Positions 31,694 to 40,866 are shown, numbered from the stretch's first letter. The stretch is DNA of 64,000 bases from VRUE01 sp036266075 (GCA_036266075.1 DATANV010000014.1:1-64000); one strand, 5' to 3'. Made by a program: numbers and translations. The notes: generated by a model from the letters alone, not told the origin.

Positions 31694-33063
31694 GAGCGCT
31701 CCCGCAAAAACGTCGCCGCCCAGGCCGCGCCAACGCCGGCGAGGGCGGCGACCAGGGGGATCGTCACCAGCGAGCGGCGGGGCGAAGCGACGAGCAGCAG
31801 GCCGACCAGGGTCGCGGCTGCGAGAGCAGTCGCGAGCAGCAGCGCCTCCCAGCGCCGCCGTAGCGCCAGCATTACAAGCCCCAGTAGACCGAAGCCGAGC
31901 AGCGCCCAGTGCAGCGCCGCCCACGCCGGCTCGCGCATGACGTCGCGCGGGCCGTGCAGCCAGATCAGCCCCAGCTTCGCCGCGAGGAAGCCGGCGTATT
32001 CGATCGGGTGCTCGCTGACGTCGTCCCAGAGTCGTTCCCGACCCATGCGGGCCAACGCCTCGTCGTTAGGCGTCCGGGGATAGCGCTGGCTCGCCAGTCC
32101 GGCCAAAATCTCCTCCAACCGAACGCCCCCCAGCACCACCGGGGTGAGTTGCCGGTTTGTTTCGCTATGTGACGAAAACTGCGAACTCGGCGGGAGGTGT
32201 TCGCTGACCAGGCGGCGCGTTAGGCCGGGATGGCGCTTGAGGACCTCGCGACCGACCGCTTCGGGGTCGCCACCCGAGGGCAGGTAGGAGCCGGCGAAGA
32301 GAACCTGGCCACCGCCGGTCGAGATCGGCACGAAGCGGTCCAGGGCGACGGCGTTGCGGGCCGTCCATGGGGCGACGAGGAGCGCCAGCCCGGCGAGCAG
32401 GATGCCGGCCTGGGCAAGACCAGCGCGCCACCCCTCCCAGCCGTGGCGGGCAAGGACGGCCAGGGCAATCGGTAGCGAAATCGCCAGGTACTCCGGGCGA
32501 ACCAACGCGAGGGCGCCCAGCAACACGCCTGGGACCAGCCACCTGGCGCGCGGGTCTTGTCGCGGCGAGGAGCTATCTGCCCAAAGCATGGCCAACACAG
32601 CGCCGGAGAGGAGGGTCGCCGCCAGCGGCTCGGTCATCAGCATGCCCTGGTACTCGAGCAGCGCCGGATAAATCGCCACGCCTGCGGCGGCTATAAGGCC
32701 GGCGAAAGGACTCCGCAGGCACCGGGCGATCAGGTAGGCGAAGAGGACGGCGAGGGTGCCAATCAAGGCAAGGACCACGCGAGCGAAGCGTTCGTGGGTG
32801 CCGCCGGTGAGCTTGTAGAGACCAGCCGCGAGGAGGGGGAGGCCGGGGGAGTAGTTGCTCGCCGGCTGGGTGGCGGTGCGGCCCAGGCTGAAGCCCTCGC
32901 CGCGCTCCAGGTTGGCGGCGATTCGGGCGTAGGCGACGGCGTCGTAGACGGGTGGGCGTCCCTGCCAGGCGTTGTCGGCGCGCAGGCCCAGCCCGAGCAG
33001 CAGGATCGCCGCCAGGGCAGCGAGCCCGACCCGGCCTCCGTTGCGCGCCGCCAGAGCGCTCAC
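31678..33063 (-). CDS. ArnT/PMT-like membrane glycosyltransferase (paralogue)
   Basis: A 461-residue GT-C protein, paralogous to the one at 29741-31234 and sharing 'RWLVPGxLxGxxALxRPEYL', 'VPISTGGG' and the ending 'SPRRSLV'. The first-loop acidic site is 'PPVYDAVAYARIAANL'. About ten hydrophobic helices are visible. Compared with the paralogue it has ~15 extra residues near 292-306 ('SQFSSHSETNRQLTP'), encoded by a short AT-richer palindrome (32146-32188). The GTG start is 70 bases from the divergent UDP-sulfoquinovose synthase gene. The substrate is unknown; a sulfosugar is possible from context. Confidence 0.85.
   Translation of the reverse strand: MSALAARNGGRVGLAALAAILLLGLGLRADNAWQGRPPVYDAVAYARIAANLERGEGFSLGRTATQPASNYSPGLPLLAAGLYKLTGGTHERFARVVLALIGTLAVLFAYLIARCLRSPFAGLIAAAGVAIYPALLEYQGMLMTEPLAATLLSGAVLAMLWADSSSPRQDPRARWLVPGVLLGALALVRPEYLAISLPIALAVLARHGWEGWRAGLAQAGILLAGLALLVAPWTARNAVALDRFVPISTGGGQVLFAGSYLPSGGDPEAVGREVLKRHPGLTRRLVSEHLPPSSQFSSHSETNRQLTPVVLGGVRLEEILAGLASQRYPRTPNDEALARMGRERLWDDVSEHPIEYAGFLAAKLGLIWLHGPRDVMREPAWAALHWALLGFGLLGLVMLALRRRWEALLLATALAAATLVGLLLVASPRRSLVTIPLVAALAGVGAAWAATFLRERSQASS
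32146..32188. repeat. 43-bp palindrome inside the second ArnT-like gene
   Basis: GAGTTGCCGGTTTGTTTCG (32146-32164), an 8-base loop, then CGAAAACTGCGAACTC (32173-32188), which pairs with it imperfectly. The segment is visibly richer in A/T than its surroundings and coincides with ~15 residues missing from the paralogue. Confidence 0.45.
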
Positions 33064-33117
33064 CGGGTCGATCCCCCCAGGGTCTTCACGCCGCGGATGC
33101 TATGCCGCCCGGTCGGG

Positions 33118-33123
33118 TACCCT
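33118..33123 (+). promoter_or_regulatory. -10 box of the UDP-sulfoquinovose synthase gene
   Basis: TACCCT ends 10 bases before the ATG at 33134, giving a leader of only a few bases. Confidence 0.4.
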
Positions 33124-33133
33124 GCCGCGACCT

Positions 33134-34309
33134 ATGCGCGTTCTCATTCTTGGGGGCGACGGCTACCTGGGCTGGCCGACCGCCCTGCGCTTCTCGGCCC
33201 GCGGCCATGAGGTCTCTGTCGTCGACAACTTCTCGCGGCGTCGCTGGCACTCCGAACACGGCACCGCCTCGCTGACGCCGATCCTGCCGCTGGAGGAGCG
33301 GATCGCCGCTTGGCACGACGTCTCCGGCGAGCAGATCCGCAGTCACGTCGGCGCGGTCGAGGACGGCGATTTCCTCGACGAGGTCGTCGCTGAAACCCGC
33401 CCGGAAGCAGTCATCCACTACGGCGAGCAGCCCTCGGCGCCCTACTCGATGCTCTCGCGCGAGCGCGCGGTGGAGACTCAGCACACCAACGTGATCGGCA
33501 ACCTCAACCTGCTCTTCTCGATGCGCGATCACGTGCCGGACTGCCACCTGGTCAAGCTCGGCACGATGGGCGAGTACGGCCAGCCCGACATCGACATCGA
33601 GGAGGGCTACATCGAGATCGAACACAAGGGCCGCAAGGACGTGCTCCCGTTCCCAAAGTTGCCCGGTTCGCTCTACCACTGCTCGAAGGTCCACGACTCG
33701 ACCAACATCCACTTCGCCTGCCGTACCTGGGGCCTGCGCGCGACCGACCTCAACCAGGGAGTCGTCTATGGCATCGAGACCGACGAGACCGCCGGCGACG
33801 AGCGCCTCCTCACTCGCTTCGACTACGACGAGCTCTTCGGCACGGTCCTCAACCGCTTCTGCGTGCAGGCAGTTATCGGGCACCCCCTGACCGTCTACGG
33901 CTCCGGAGGGCAAACGCGCGGCTTCCTCAACATCCGCGACACGCTGCAGTGCGTCGAGCTGGCCGTGCAGAACCCGGCCGAACGCGGCGAGTTCCGCGTC
34001 TTCAACCAGTTCACCGAGCAGTTCAAGGTCGGCGAGCTGGCCGAGTTGGTCAAGCATGCCGCCGAGCACCTCGGCTACTCGGTCGAGATCCAGCACTGCG
34101 ACAACCCGCGGGTCGAGAAGGAAGAGCACTACTACAACGCGGTCCACACCAAGCTGCTCGACCTCGGCCTGCAGCCGACGCTCCTCAGGGAGGAGCTGAT
34201 CGAGTCGGTGATCCACGCGATCGAGCGCTACAAAGGCAACGTGATTGAGGGCTCGATCGATCCCCACACCCGCTGGAATCCGGCCAAATCCCCTGCTGGC
34301 CGGGCATAG
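33134..34309 (+). CDS. sqdB: UDP-sulfoquinovose synthase
   Basis: A 391-residue short-chain dehydrogenase/epimerase, the length of SQD1/SqdB, which makes UDP-sulfoquinovose from UDP-glucose and sulfite. Diagnostic stretches are 'LILGGDGYLGWPTALRFSARGHEVSVVDNF', 'IHYGEQPSAPYSM', 'LGTMGEYGQPDIDIEEG', the catalytic Tyr/Lys in 'LPGSLYHCSKVHDSTNI', 'YGSGGQTRGFLNIRDTLQC' and 'RVFNQFTEQF'. It implies a sulfolipid (SQDG) or sulfoquinovose-containing glycan. No SqdX-type transferase is obvious, but two membrane glycosyltransferases lie upstream on the other strand. Confidence 0.9.
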   Translation: MRVLILGGDGYLGWPTALRFSARGHEVSVVDNFSRRRWHSEHGTASLTPILPLEERIAAWHDVSGEQIRSHVGAVEDGDFLDEVVAETRPEAVIHYGEQPSAPYSMLSRERAVETQHTNVIGNLNLLFSMRDHVPDCHLVKLGTMGEYGQPDIDIEEGYIEIEHKGRKDVLPFPKLPGSLYHCSKVHDSTNIHFACRTWGLRATDLNQGVVYGIETDETAGDERLLTRFDYDELFGTVLNRFCVQAVIGHPLTVYGSGGQTRGFLNIRDTLQCVELAVQNPAERGEFRVFNQFTEQFKVGELAELVKHAAEHLGYSVEIQHCDNPRVEKEEHYYNAVHTKLLDLGLQPTLLREELIESVIHAIERYKGNVIEGSIDPHTRWNPAKSPAGRA

Positions 34310-34318
34310 CCCCGCTGG

Positions 34319-34324
34319 TACCAT
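34319..34324 (+). promoter_or_regulatory. -10 box of ilvBN
   Basis: TACCAT ends 10 bases before the ilvB ATG at 34335, in the 25-base gap after sqdB. There is no room for a leader-peptide attenuator. Confidence 0.4.
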
Positions 34325-34334
34325 CGCGAGTCCG

Positions 34335-36032
34335 ATGAGAGCCGCGGACGCGCTGATGCAGAGCCTCAAAGCCGAGGGTGTCGAGAACATCTTCGGCATC
34401 CCTGGCGGAGCCAACCTGCCGACCTACGACGCGCTCGTCGACGCCGGCTTCCGCCACATCCAGGTGCGCCATGAGCAGGGTGGCGGGCACGCCGCCGAGG
34501 GTTACGCCAGGGCTTCGGGCAATGTCGGCGTCGCCTTCGCCACCTCGGGGCCCGGGGCGACGAACCTCGTCACCGCGATCGCCGACGCGATGCTCGACTC
34601 GACGCCGACCGTCTTCGTCACCGGTCAGGTGCGGACCGAGCTGATCGGCACCGACGGCTTCCAGGAGGCCGACATCCTCGGGGCGACGCTGCCCTTCGTC
34701 AAGCACTCCTTCCAGGTCACCGATCCGCGGCAGATCCCCGAGTACGTCCACGAGGCCTTCCACGTCGCCTCGACCGGACGGCCCGGCCCGGTGCTGCTCG
34801 ACATCCCCCAGGATCTCTCGCGGGCCGACATCGAGTACGCGCCGCGCAGCGAGCCGGTCGAGCTGCCCGGCTACAAGCCGAAACGCTCGGGCAACATCAA
34901 ACAGGTGCGGATCGCCGCCAAAGCGCTGGCCAACGCGCGCCGGCCGATCCTCTACACCGGCGGCGGCGTGGTCAACGCCAACGCCTCCGAGGAGCTGCGT
35001 GAGCTGGCCGCCTCGGACCGCTTCCCGGTGACCTCGACCCTGATGGGCCTCGGCGCCTTCCCGGCCTCGCACGAAAACTGGTTGGGGATGCTGGGGATGC
35101 ACGGCACCGTGACCGCCAACTGGGCGATGGACAACGCTGACCTGATCGTCGCGATCGGCGCCCGCTTCGACGATCGCATCACCGGCAAACTCTCGGAGTT
35201 CGCGCCGCACGCCAAAGTCGTCCACATCGACATCGACCCGGCGGAGATCTCCAAGAACGTCGGTGCTCACATCCCGATCGTCGGCGACGCCAAGCTGGTG
35301 CTGCCCGAGCTGACGCGCGAGTATCGCGCCCTGCAGACCGACGGCTCGCGGCTCGACGCCTGGTGGAAGCAGCTGCGCGAGTGGCAGGAGCAGCACCCGC
35401 TGCGCTACGACCCCGGCGACGGCCACGAGATCAAGCCGCAGTTCATGGTCGAGGCGATGCACCGTGCCACCGGCGGCGACGCGATCGTCACCTCCGATGT
35501 CGGCCAGCACCAGATGTGGGCGGCTCAGTACTACGGCTTCGAGGAGCCGCGCCGCTGGATCAATTCCGGTGGCCTGGGGACGATGGGCTTCGGCCTGCCG
35601 GCGGCGGTTGGCGCCAAGGTCGCCCGCCCGGACGAGGCGGTCGTCTGCCTGGCCGGAGATGGCAGCCTGATCATGACCTGCCAGGAGCTGGCGACCTGCG
35701 TGACCGAGCAGATCCCGGTCAAGGTCTTCCTGATGAACAACGGCTACATGGGCATGGTCCGCCAGTGGCAGGAGCTCTTCTGGGACCGCCGTTACAGCTC
35801 CGTGGAGATGGGCGCCAGCCCCGACTGGGTGAAGCTTGCGGAGGCGTTCGGCGCCACCGGCATACGCTGCGAGGACGCCGAGCAGCTGGAGGGCACGATG
35901 GTGCAGGCGCTGGAGACCGAGGGCCCCGTGCTGCTCGACGTGCGTGTCTCCCAGGAGGAGAACTGCTACCCGATGATCCCGCCGGGTGCCGCAGCCAGAG
36001 ACATGGTCGAGGCACCCGAGGCGGTGCGCTGA
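34335..36032 (+). CDS. ilvB: Acetolactate synthase large subunit
   Basis: A 565-residue ThDP enzyme that condenses pyruvate with pyruvate or 2-oxobutyrate in valine, leucine and isoleucine synthesis. The catalytic Glu is in 'VRHEQGGGHAAEGYARASG', the FAD region 'TLMGLGAFPASHENWLGMLGMHG' is intact, and the ThDP-binding motif is 'AGDGSLIMTCQELATC' to 'FLMNNGYMGMVRQWQ'. It overlaps ilvN by one base (TGATG). Confidence 0.97.
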   Translation: MRAADALMQSLKAEGVENIFGIPGGANLPTYDALVDAGFRHIQVRHEQGGGHAAEGYARASGNVGVAFATSGPGATNLVTAIADAMLDSTPTVFVTGQVRTELIGTDGFQEADILGATLPFVKHSFQVTDPRQIPEYVHEAFHVASTGRPGPVLLDIPQDLSRADIEYAPRSEPVELPGYKPKRSGNIKQVRIAAKALANARRPILYTGGGVVNANASEELRELAASDRFPVTSTLMGLGAFPASHENWLGMLGMHGTVTANWAMDNADLIVAIGARFDDRITGKLSEFAPHAKVVHIDIDPAEISKNVGAHIPIVGDAKLVLPELTREYRALQTDGSRLDAWWKQLREWQEQHPLRYDPGDGHEIKPQFMVEAMHRATGGDAIVTSDVGQHQMWAAQYYGFEEPRRWINSGGLGTMGFGLPAAVGAKVARPDEAVVCLAGDGSLIMTCQELATCVTEQIPVKVFLMNNGYMGMVRQWQELFWDRRYSSVEMGASPDWVKLAEAFGATGIRCEDAEQLEGTMVQALETEGPVLLDVRVSQEENCYPMIPPGAAARDMVEAPEAVR

Positions 36033-36577
36033 TGGAGGCCGGCACGCCCCAGGCGGTCAAACTCGAGGATCTGCACGTCCCCGGCCAGCTGAGCGGGCGC
36101 AAGCACATCCTCTCGATCCTGGTCGAGAACAAACCTGGTGTTCTGGCGCGGATCGCCGGCCTCTTCTCGCGGCGTGGCTTCAATATCGACACGCTCGCCG
36201 TCGGGCCGACCGACGACCCCAGCGTCTCGCGCATCACCCTCACCCTCGACGGCGCCGTCCATCCGATCGACCAGGTGACCAAGCAGCTGCACAAGCTGGT
36301 CAACGTGCTGAAGATCCGCGACATGGAGCCGGAGGAGACGGTCGCCCGCGAGATGGCGATGTTCAAAGTCTCGGCGGCGGTCGAGAACCGCGCCGAGATC
36401 ATCCAGTTCGCCGAGATCTTTCGCGCCAAGATCGTCGATGTGGCACGTCGCACGGTGACCGTCGAGGTGACCGGCTCGGCGGACAAGATCGAGGCCTTCG
36501 AGCGCATGATCCGCCCGCACGGCCTGATCGAGATGGTCCGGACTGGCGAGATTGCCATTGGTCGCGGCGGCGACTGA
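36032..36577 (+). CDS. ilvN: Acetolactate synthase small (regulatory) subunit
   Basis: A 181-residue regulatory subunit with an N-terminal ACT domain ('HILSILVENKPGVLARIAGLFSRRGFNIDTLAVGPT') that binds valine, and a C-terminal ACT-like half ('REMAMFKVSAA' to 'GLIEMVRTGEIAIGRG'). A ~20-residue N-terminal extension precedes the first ACT domain. It is coupled to ilvB by a TGATG overlap, and its last 26 bases overlap the proposed menF start. Confidence 0.95.
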   Translation: MEAGTPQAVKLEDLHVPGQLSGRKHILSILVENKPGVLARIAGLFSRRGFNIDTLAVGPTDDPSVSRITLTLDGAVHPIDQVTKQLHKLVNVLKIRDMEPEETVAREMAMFKVSAAVENRAEIIQFAEIFRAKIVDVARRTVTVEVTGSADKIEAFERMIRPHGLIEMVRTGEIAIGRGGD

Positions 36578-37958
36578 GCGCCTTCTCACCGGCCTGCGGC
36601 CCGGGATCGAACGCGCTCTCTCCCGTAAAGGACGGACTCTCGTCAGCGTCACGGTTTCGGTAGATGACCTCGATCCCTGTGCCGCCGTCTTTGCCTCGCG
36701 CCTGGCGTCGGATCGCTGGTTCTGCTGGGAGCAGCCGGATCGGGGGTTTGCGCTTGCGGCGCTTGGCGTGGGGTATTCGGTCACCTCGCGCGGTGGCGAT
36801 CGGTTCGAGGACGCGGCGCGCAAGTGTCTGCGGCTGGGGGAGGGGGCGATTGTCGAGGAGCCGGTCGGGTTGCCGGCTGGCGCTGGGCCGGTCTGGACCG
36901 GGGGTTTTGCGTACGACGCCGATGGCGCGGAATCGCCTCCCTGGTCCTCGTTCGCGCCCGCGGCCCTGACCCTTCCCGAGCTGTCCCTGTGCCGCCAGAA
37001 GGAGGCGGCATTTCTCACTGCCAACCTGGTCGTTGGACCAGCGGATGATTCCGAGGCCGTGCTGGCAAGGGCGGAGCAGAGAATCGGCGGCTTGCGGAGC
37101 GATCCCCTGCCGCTGCTCGACCCACACCTGACCGAGCGGCCGGCGATCCGCAGCGTCCACCCGCCTAGCGACTTCGAGCGCGCTGTCGCAGCGGCAACCG
37201 AGCGGATCGACGCGGGCCAGATGACAAAGGTCGTGCTGGCGCGCGAGGTCGTCGTCGAGGCCTCCGCGGCGCACGACCCGGCGCCGGTCTTCGGCGCGCT
37301 GCGCGAGCAGTTCCCGTCTTGCTTCTGCTTCTGCGCCGGCACGCCCGAGGCGGCCTTCATCGGGGCAAGCCCGGAGCTGCTGGTACGCCGTTCGGGGGCG
37401 AGTGCCTCGACTGTGGCGCTCGCCGGCTCGACCCGGCGCAGCTCGGATCCGGCGGTCGACGACCACCTCGGCGAGCAGCTGCTGCGCAGCGACAAGAACC
37501 GCCGCGAGCAGCGCATCGTCGCCGAGCGCATCGTCCGCACCCTGCGCCCGCACGCGGTCTGGGTGGAGACCGCGCCCGAGCCGGAGGTCGTCAAGATCGC
37601 CAACATCCAGCACCTGGCGACGCCGGTCATCGCGCAGCTCGCCGAACCCCGCTCGGCCGTCGAGCTGGCTGGCTTGATGCACCCGACCCCAGCAGTCGGC
37701 GGCGAGCCGCGCGCCCCCGCGGAGGCGGCGATCGCCGAGTTGGAGCGTATGGACCGCGGCTGGTACGCCGGCCCGGTCGGCTGGATGGACGCCACCGAGG
37801 ACGGCGAGTTCTGCGTCGCCCTGCGCAGCGCCCTGCTCCGCGACCGCGAAGCCCGCCTCTACGCCGGCGTCGGCGTTGTCGCCGGCTCCGACCCCGAAGC
37901 CGAGCTCGCCGAGACCGAGGTCAAGCTCGAAGCCCTGCTGCCACTGCTCGCCGAGTAG
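36552..37958 (+). CDS. menF: Isochorismate synthase
   Basis: About 468 residues, converting chorismate to isochorismate for menaquinone. The chorismate-binding domain has 'TKVVLAREVVVEA' with the general-base Lys, 'AFIGASPELLVRR', 'ALAGSTRRS', 'IQHLATPV', 'HPTPAVGGEPR' and 'RGWYAGPVGWMD'. No second (lyase) domain, so it is MenF rather than a salicylate or anthranilate enzyme, and menD converges on it. The start is uncertain: TTG 36552 or TTG 36558, both inside the end of ilvN. The stop is one base from the menD stop. Confidence 0.9.
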   Translation: MPLVAAATERLLTGLRPGIERALSRKGRTLVSVTVSVDDLDPCAAVFASRLASDRWFCWEQPDRGFALAALGVGYSVTSRGGDRFEDAARKCLRLGEGAIVEEPVGLPAGAGPVWTGGFAYDADGAESPPWSSFAPAALTLPELSLCRQKEAAFLTANLVVGPADDSEAVLARAEQRIGGLRSDPLPLLDPHLTERPAIRSVHPPSDFERAVAAATERIDAGQMTKVVLAREVVVEASAAHDPAPVFGALREQFPSCFCFCAGTPEAAFIGASPELLVRRSGASASTVALAGSTRRSSDPAVDDHLGEQLLRSDKNRREQRIVAERIVRTLRPHAVWVETAPEPEVVKIANIQHLATPVIAQLAEPRSAVELAGLMHPTPAVGGEPRAPAEAAIAELERMDRGWYAGPVGWMDATEDGEFCVALRSALLRDREARLYAGVGVVAGSDPEAELAETEVKLEALLPLLAE

Positions 37959-37959
37959 C

Positions 37960-39696
37960 TCAGAGCGCCGCCGCGACTCGATCGACGATACGGCGGTGAA
38001 GTTCGGCGTTCGTCTGGCGGTCGACTGAGATCTCGATCAGGCCGGTGCCGGCGGCCAGGGCCTCGGGGAGTTGGGCGAGGTCGGCAACTTGACGGTGGGG
38101 CAGGCCGAAGAGGTCCGCTGCTCGGGCAACGCTGACGCCGCGCGGGGTACCGAGCAGGGCCTCGAACTCCTCGCCGGACAGCGACTGCTCCTGCGGCAGG
38201 AAGTGGAAGATGCCGCCGCCGTCGTTGTCGATGACGACGATCCGCACCGGGGTCTCGACCTCGCGCAGCGCGGCAAGGCCGCCGACGTCGTGCAAGAGGC
38301 CGAGGTCGCCGGTGACGATCGTCGTCGGGCGGCCGCTCGCGTGGGCGGCGCCGATGCCGGAGGAGACCAAGCCGTCGATGCCGTTGGCGCCGCGGTTGCA
38401 GAGGAACGTCGTGTCGGCTTCGCCGCTCGGCAGGAAGGCCTCCTGGTCGCGGATCGGCATGCTCGAAGCGGTATAGACGAGGTCACCGTCGCGGTGGGCG
38501 GCACCTAGGGCAAGCTGCAGGCCGGGCTCGGTCGGGGCATCTACGGCGGCCAGCTCCGCCTCGATCGCCTCCCGCGCGGCGCGGTCGGATTCCAGCCACA
38601 TCGCCGGCGGCGGCCGGTCCTCGCCGAGGCGCGCCGCCCAACCGGCCGCCAGCTCGGTCGGGTCGGCGCGCAGCAGCGCCGCGGCGTGGCGGCTGGGCTC
38701 GTTCCAGTCGCCCAGCGGGTCGACGACGATCTGATCGGCCCCCGATTCCGCCAGCCAGGAGCGCAGCGGCTTGCTGGTCGGCATCTCACCGAAGCGCAGC
38801 ATCAGGTCCGGCGAAGCGTCCTCGCGGAAGCGCTCATCGCGCAGCAGCAGGTCGTAAGCGGTGACCACGTGCGAGCGGTCGTGCGGCCCGCAGCGCAGCT
38901 GCGAGGTCGGCTCGGCAAGGATCGGGTAGCCGGCGGCTTGGGCGAGATGGGCTAGCGGCTCGCGCAGCTCGGGGTCGAGCTGGCGGCCGGCGACGATCAC
39001 GCCGATCTCCGCCTCGGCGATGTGGCCGGCGACCTCGTCGAGGAGGAATTGCGATGGCTCCATGTCGATCGGGGTGACCGCGGTAAGCGGCCGTCCGTCG
39101 CGGCCGGTGAGCGCCAGCCGGTCGCCCGCGGTTACCGAACCCTCGACCGGCACCGGCGCGAGCGGCTCACGCCACGGCAGATTGAGATGCACAGGCCCAG
39201 GGCGCGGCTCCCCGCGCGCCGCGGCGAACGCCCGGCAGGCCGTCGCGCGGTAGTGCAGCAGGCCCTTGTCGTCGGCCGCGTGCGTTCCCACTTCGCAGAA
39301 CCAGCGCACTGAATCGCCGTAGAGCTTCAGCTGGTCGATCGTCTGCCCGGCGCCGATCCCGCGCAGCTCGGGTGGCCGGTCGGCGGTCAGCGCGATCAGC
39401 GGCACCGCGGAGTGGTCGGCCTCGCAGATCGCCGGGTGGAGGTTCGCGGCCGCCGTCCCGGACGTGCAGAGCATCGCCACCGGCACGCCGCTTGCCTGCG
39501 CGGCGCCGAGGGCGAAGAAGGCCGCCGAGCGCTCGTCGACGATCACGCGGACCTCGATCTCAGGCTGCCGCCACAGCGCCACCGCCAGCGGCGTCGAGCG
39601 CGAGCCAGGCGAAAGGACCGCGTGGTGCACCCCGCAGCGGGCAAGCTCCTCGACAAAGGCCGAGGCAAGGGCGGTGTTGGCGTTCGTGGGGTCCAT
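37960..39696 (-). CDS. menD: SEPHCHC synthase
   Basis: A 578-residue ThDP enzyme that adds 2-oxoglutarate-derived succinyl semialdehyde to isochorismate. The family start is clear: 'VEELARCGVHHAVLSPGSRSTPLAVAL', with catalytic Glu in 'VIVDERSAAFFALG'. 'LTADRPPELRGIGAGQTIDQ' and the C-terminal ThDP motif 'GDLGLLHDVGGLAALRE' to 'VVIDNDGGGIFHFLPQ' follow. The ATG at 39696 has TAGGCT 7 bases upstream. It is the last gene of the minus-strand menB-A-C-D group. Confidence 0.95.
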   Translation of the reverse strand: MDPTNANTALASAFVEELARCGVHHAVLSPGSRSTPLAVALWRQPEIEVRVIVDERSAAFFALGAAQASGVPVAMLCTSGTAAANLHPAICEADHSAVPLIALTADRPPELRGIGAGQTIDQLKLYGDSVRWFCEVGTHAADDKGLLHYRATACRAFAAARGEPRPGPVHLNLPWREPLAPVPVEGSVTAGDRLALTGRDGRPLTAVTPIDMEPSQFLLDEVAGHIAEAEIGVIVAGRQLDPELREPLAHLAQAAGYPILAEPTSQLRCGPHDRSHVVTAYDLLLRDERFREDASPDLMLRFGEMPTSKPLRSWLAESGADQIVVDPLGDWNEPSRHAAALLRADPTELAAGWAARLGEDRPPPAMWLESDRAAREAIEAELAAVDAPTEPGLQLALGAAHRDGDLVYTASSMPIRDQEAFLPSGEADTTFLCNRGANGIDGLVSSGIGAAHASGRPTTIVTGDLGLLHDVGGLAALREVETPVRIVVIDNDGGGIFHFLPQEQSLSGEEFEALLGTPRGVSVARAADLFGLPHRQVADLAQLPEALAAGTGLIEISVDRQTNAELHRRIVDRVAAAL

Positions 39697-39703
39697 CTGC
39701 CGC

Positions 39704-39709
39704 AGCCTA
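39704..39709 (-). promoter_or_regulatory. -10 box of menD
   Basis: On the minus strand TAGGCT ends 7 bases before the menD ATG at 39696, in the 41-base gap after menC. It suggests menD can be transcribed on its own, leaderless. Confidence 0.4.
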
Positions 39710-39737
39710 ATTGGCGCCTTTGTCAACCATAAGGCGA

Positions 39738-40802
39738 CTAAAGCGCCAGGCGGTGGGCGTCGAGCGCTCTCTCGTCGATCTCGACACCTAGGCCCGGGCC
39801 CGTGGGTGGGTACAGCATGTCGCCGCGCAGCTCGCACTCGATCGTGGCGATCGTCGAGGCGAAGAGGCGTTGCGTGGCGAGGCCCTGCGCCAGCGGCGTG
39901 TCCTTGCCATGCCGGAGGTCACCCAGCGTCGCCGCCACCTGCGCCGCCGCGGCGATCCCGACCGGTCCGTCGAGGGCGCTGGTCACGTAGGCGGGCAGCA
40001 CCTCGGCGATCTCGAGCGCCTCCTCCGGACCGCCGACCTTCGAGAGCTTGATGCCGGTCAGCGCGAACGCGGCTGCACCGGCCGCCGTTTCAGCCTCCGA
40101 GCGGCAGGCGACGCTCTCGTCGGCGGCAAGGGGGATCGAGGTCGACGCCGCGACCTGGGCCGCCTCCTCGATCGTCGCCACCGGCTGCTCGGCCAGCTCG
40201 AGGTCGAGCGGCTCCAGCTCGGCCAGGATCTGCTTTGCGGTCTCGGCGTCCCAGGCGCCGTTGGCGTCGATTCTGATCTGCACCTCGGGGCCCAGCGCCT
40301 CGCGCACGGCCCGAACCTGGCCGACGTCGTCGCCGGCGCCGAGCTTCAGCTTGAAACTCGAGAAGCCGTCGGCGGCCCAGCGTTCTGCGTCGCCGGCGAC
40401 CGTGGCAGGCTCGCCGGCGACGAGGGTCGCATTGCAGCGGATCGCCCCCGCGGGTTCTTCCTCGGCCCGTCCTTCCACCGCAGCTCGCCTGCCGCGCAGG
40501 TCCAGAAGCGCAGTCAAAGCGGCACAACGCGCCGGCGGCGACAGATCGATCTCCCCGCCGCGCAGCTCCGCCTCTCCGAGGATCTCGCGCTCTCCGAGCA
40601 TCTCCAATTGCCCCACCACCTGCTCCAGTTTCGTCCCGCTGCGAAGCCGGAGAGGCACCGCTTCGCCCAGCCCAACGAGTCCCTCCTCATCCCGTAACCG
40701 CAACAGCACCATCTCGCGCCGACCGAGCTGCCCCGCCGCAGTGACGTAAGGCTCGCGAAACGGCAATGCATAGGGAATGACTTCGACCGAGGCGATCCGC
40801 AT
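39738..40802 (-). CDS. menC: o-Succinylbenzoate synthase
   Basis: A 354-residue enolase-superfamily enzyme that dehydrates SHCHC to o-succinylbenzoate. It shows the K-x-K pair 'FKLKLGAGDD', metal ligands 'IDANGAWD', 'LAEQPV' and 'AADESV', and the second lysine in 'IKLSKVGG'. The same fold includes muconate cycloisomerases and dipeptide epimerases, but position among menA, menB and menD supports MenC. ATG 40802 begins 'MRIASVEVIPYALPF'. A 45-bp palindromic repeat lies 20 bases upstream. Confidence 0.9.
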   Translation of the reverse strand: MRIASVEVIPYALPFREPYVTAAGQLGRREMVLLRLRDEEGLVGLGEAVPLRLRSGTKLEQVVGQLEMLGEREILGEAELRGGEIDLSPPARCAALTALLDLRGRRAAVEGRAEEEPAGAIRCNATLVAGEPATVAGDAERWAADGFSSFKLKLGAGDDVGQVRAVREALGPEVQIRIDANGAWDAETAKQILAELEPLDLELAEQPVATIEEAAQVAASTSIPLAADESVACRSEAETAAGAAAFALTGIKLSKVGGPEEALEIAEVLPAYVTSALDGPVGIAAAAQVAATLGDLRHGKDTPLAQGLATQRLFASTIATIECELRGDMLYPPTGPGLGVEIDERALDAHRLAL

Positions 40803-40821
40803 CCCCACAGCATCGCACCGC

Positions 40822-40866
40822 CGAAACTGCCGTAGTGCGTCTCTGAGACGTATAACGGCAGTTTCG
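40822..40866. repeat. Palindromic repeat, family 3 copy 1
   Basis: 45 bp: CGAAACTGCCGT (40822-40833) and ACGGCAGTTTCG (40855-40866), a perfect 12-bp inverted repeat, with an inner CGTCTC-T-GAGACG palindrome. A same-length copy sits at 53340-53384, with 21 of 23 identical positions in the right half. It lies between the menA stop and the menC start. Confidence 0.75.
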
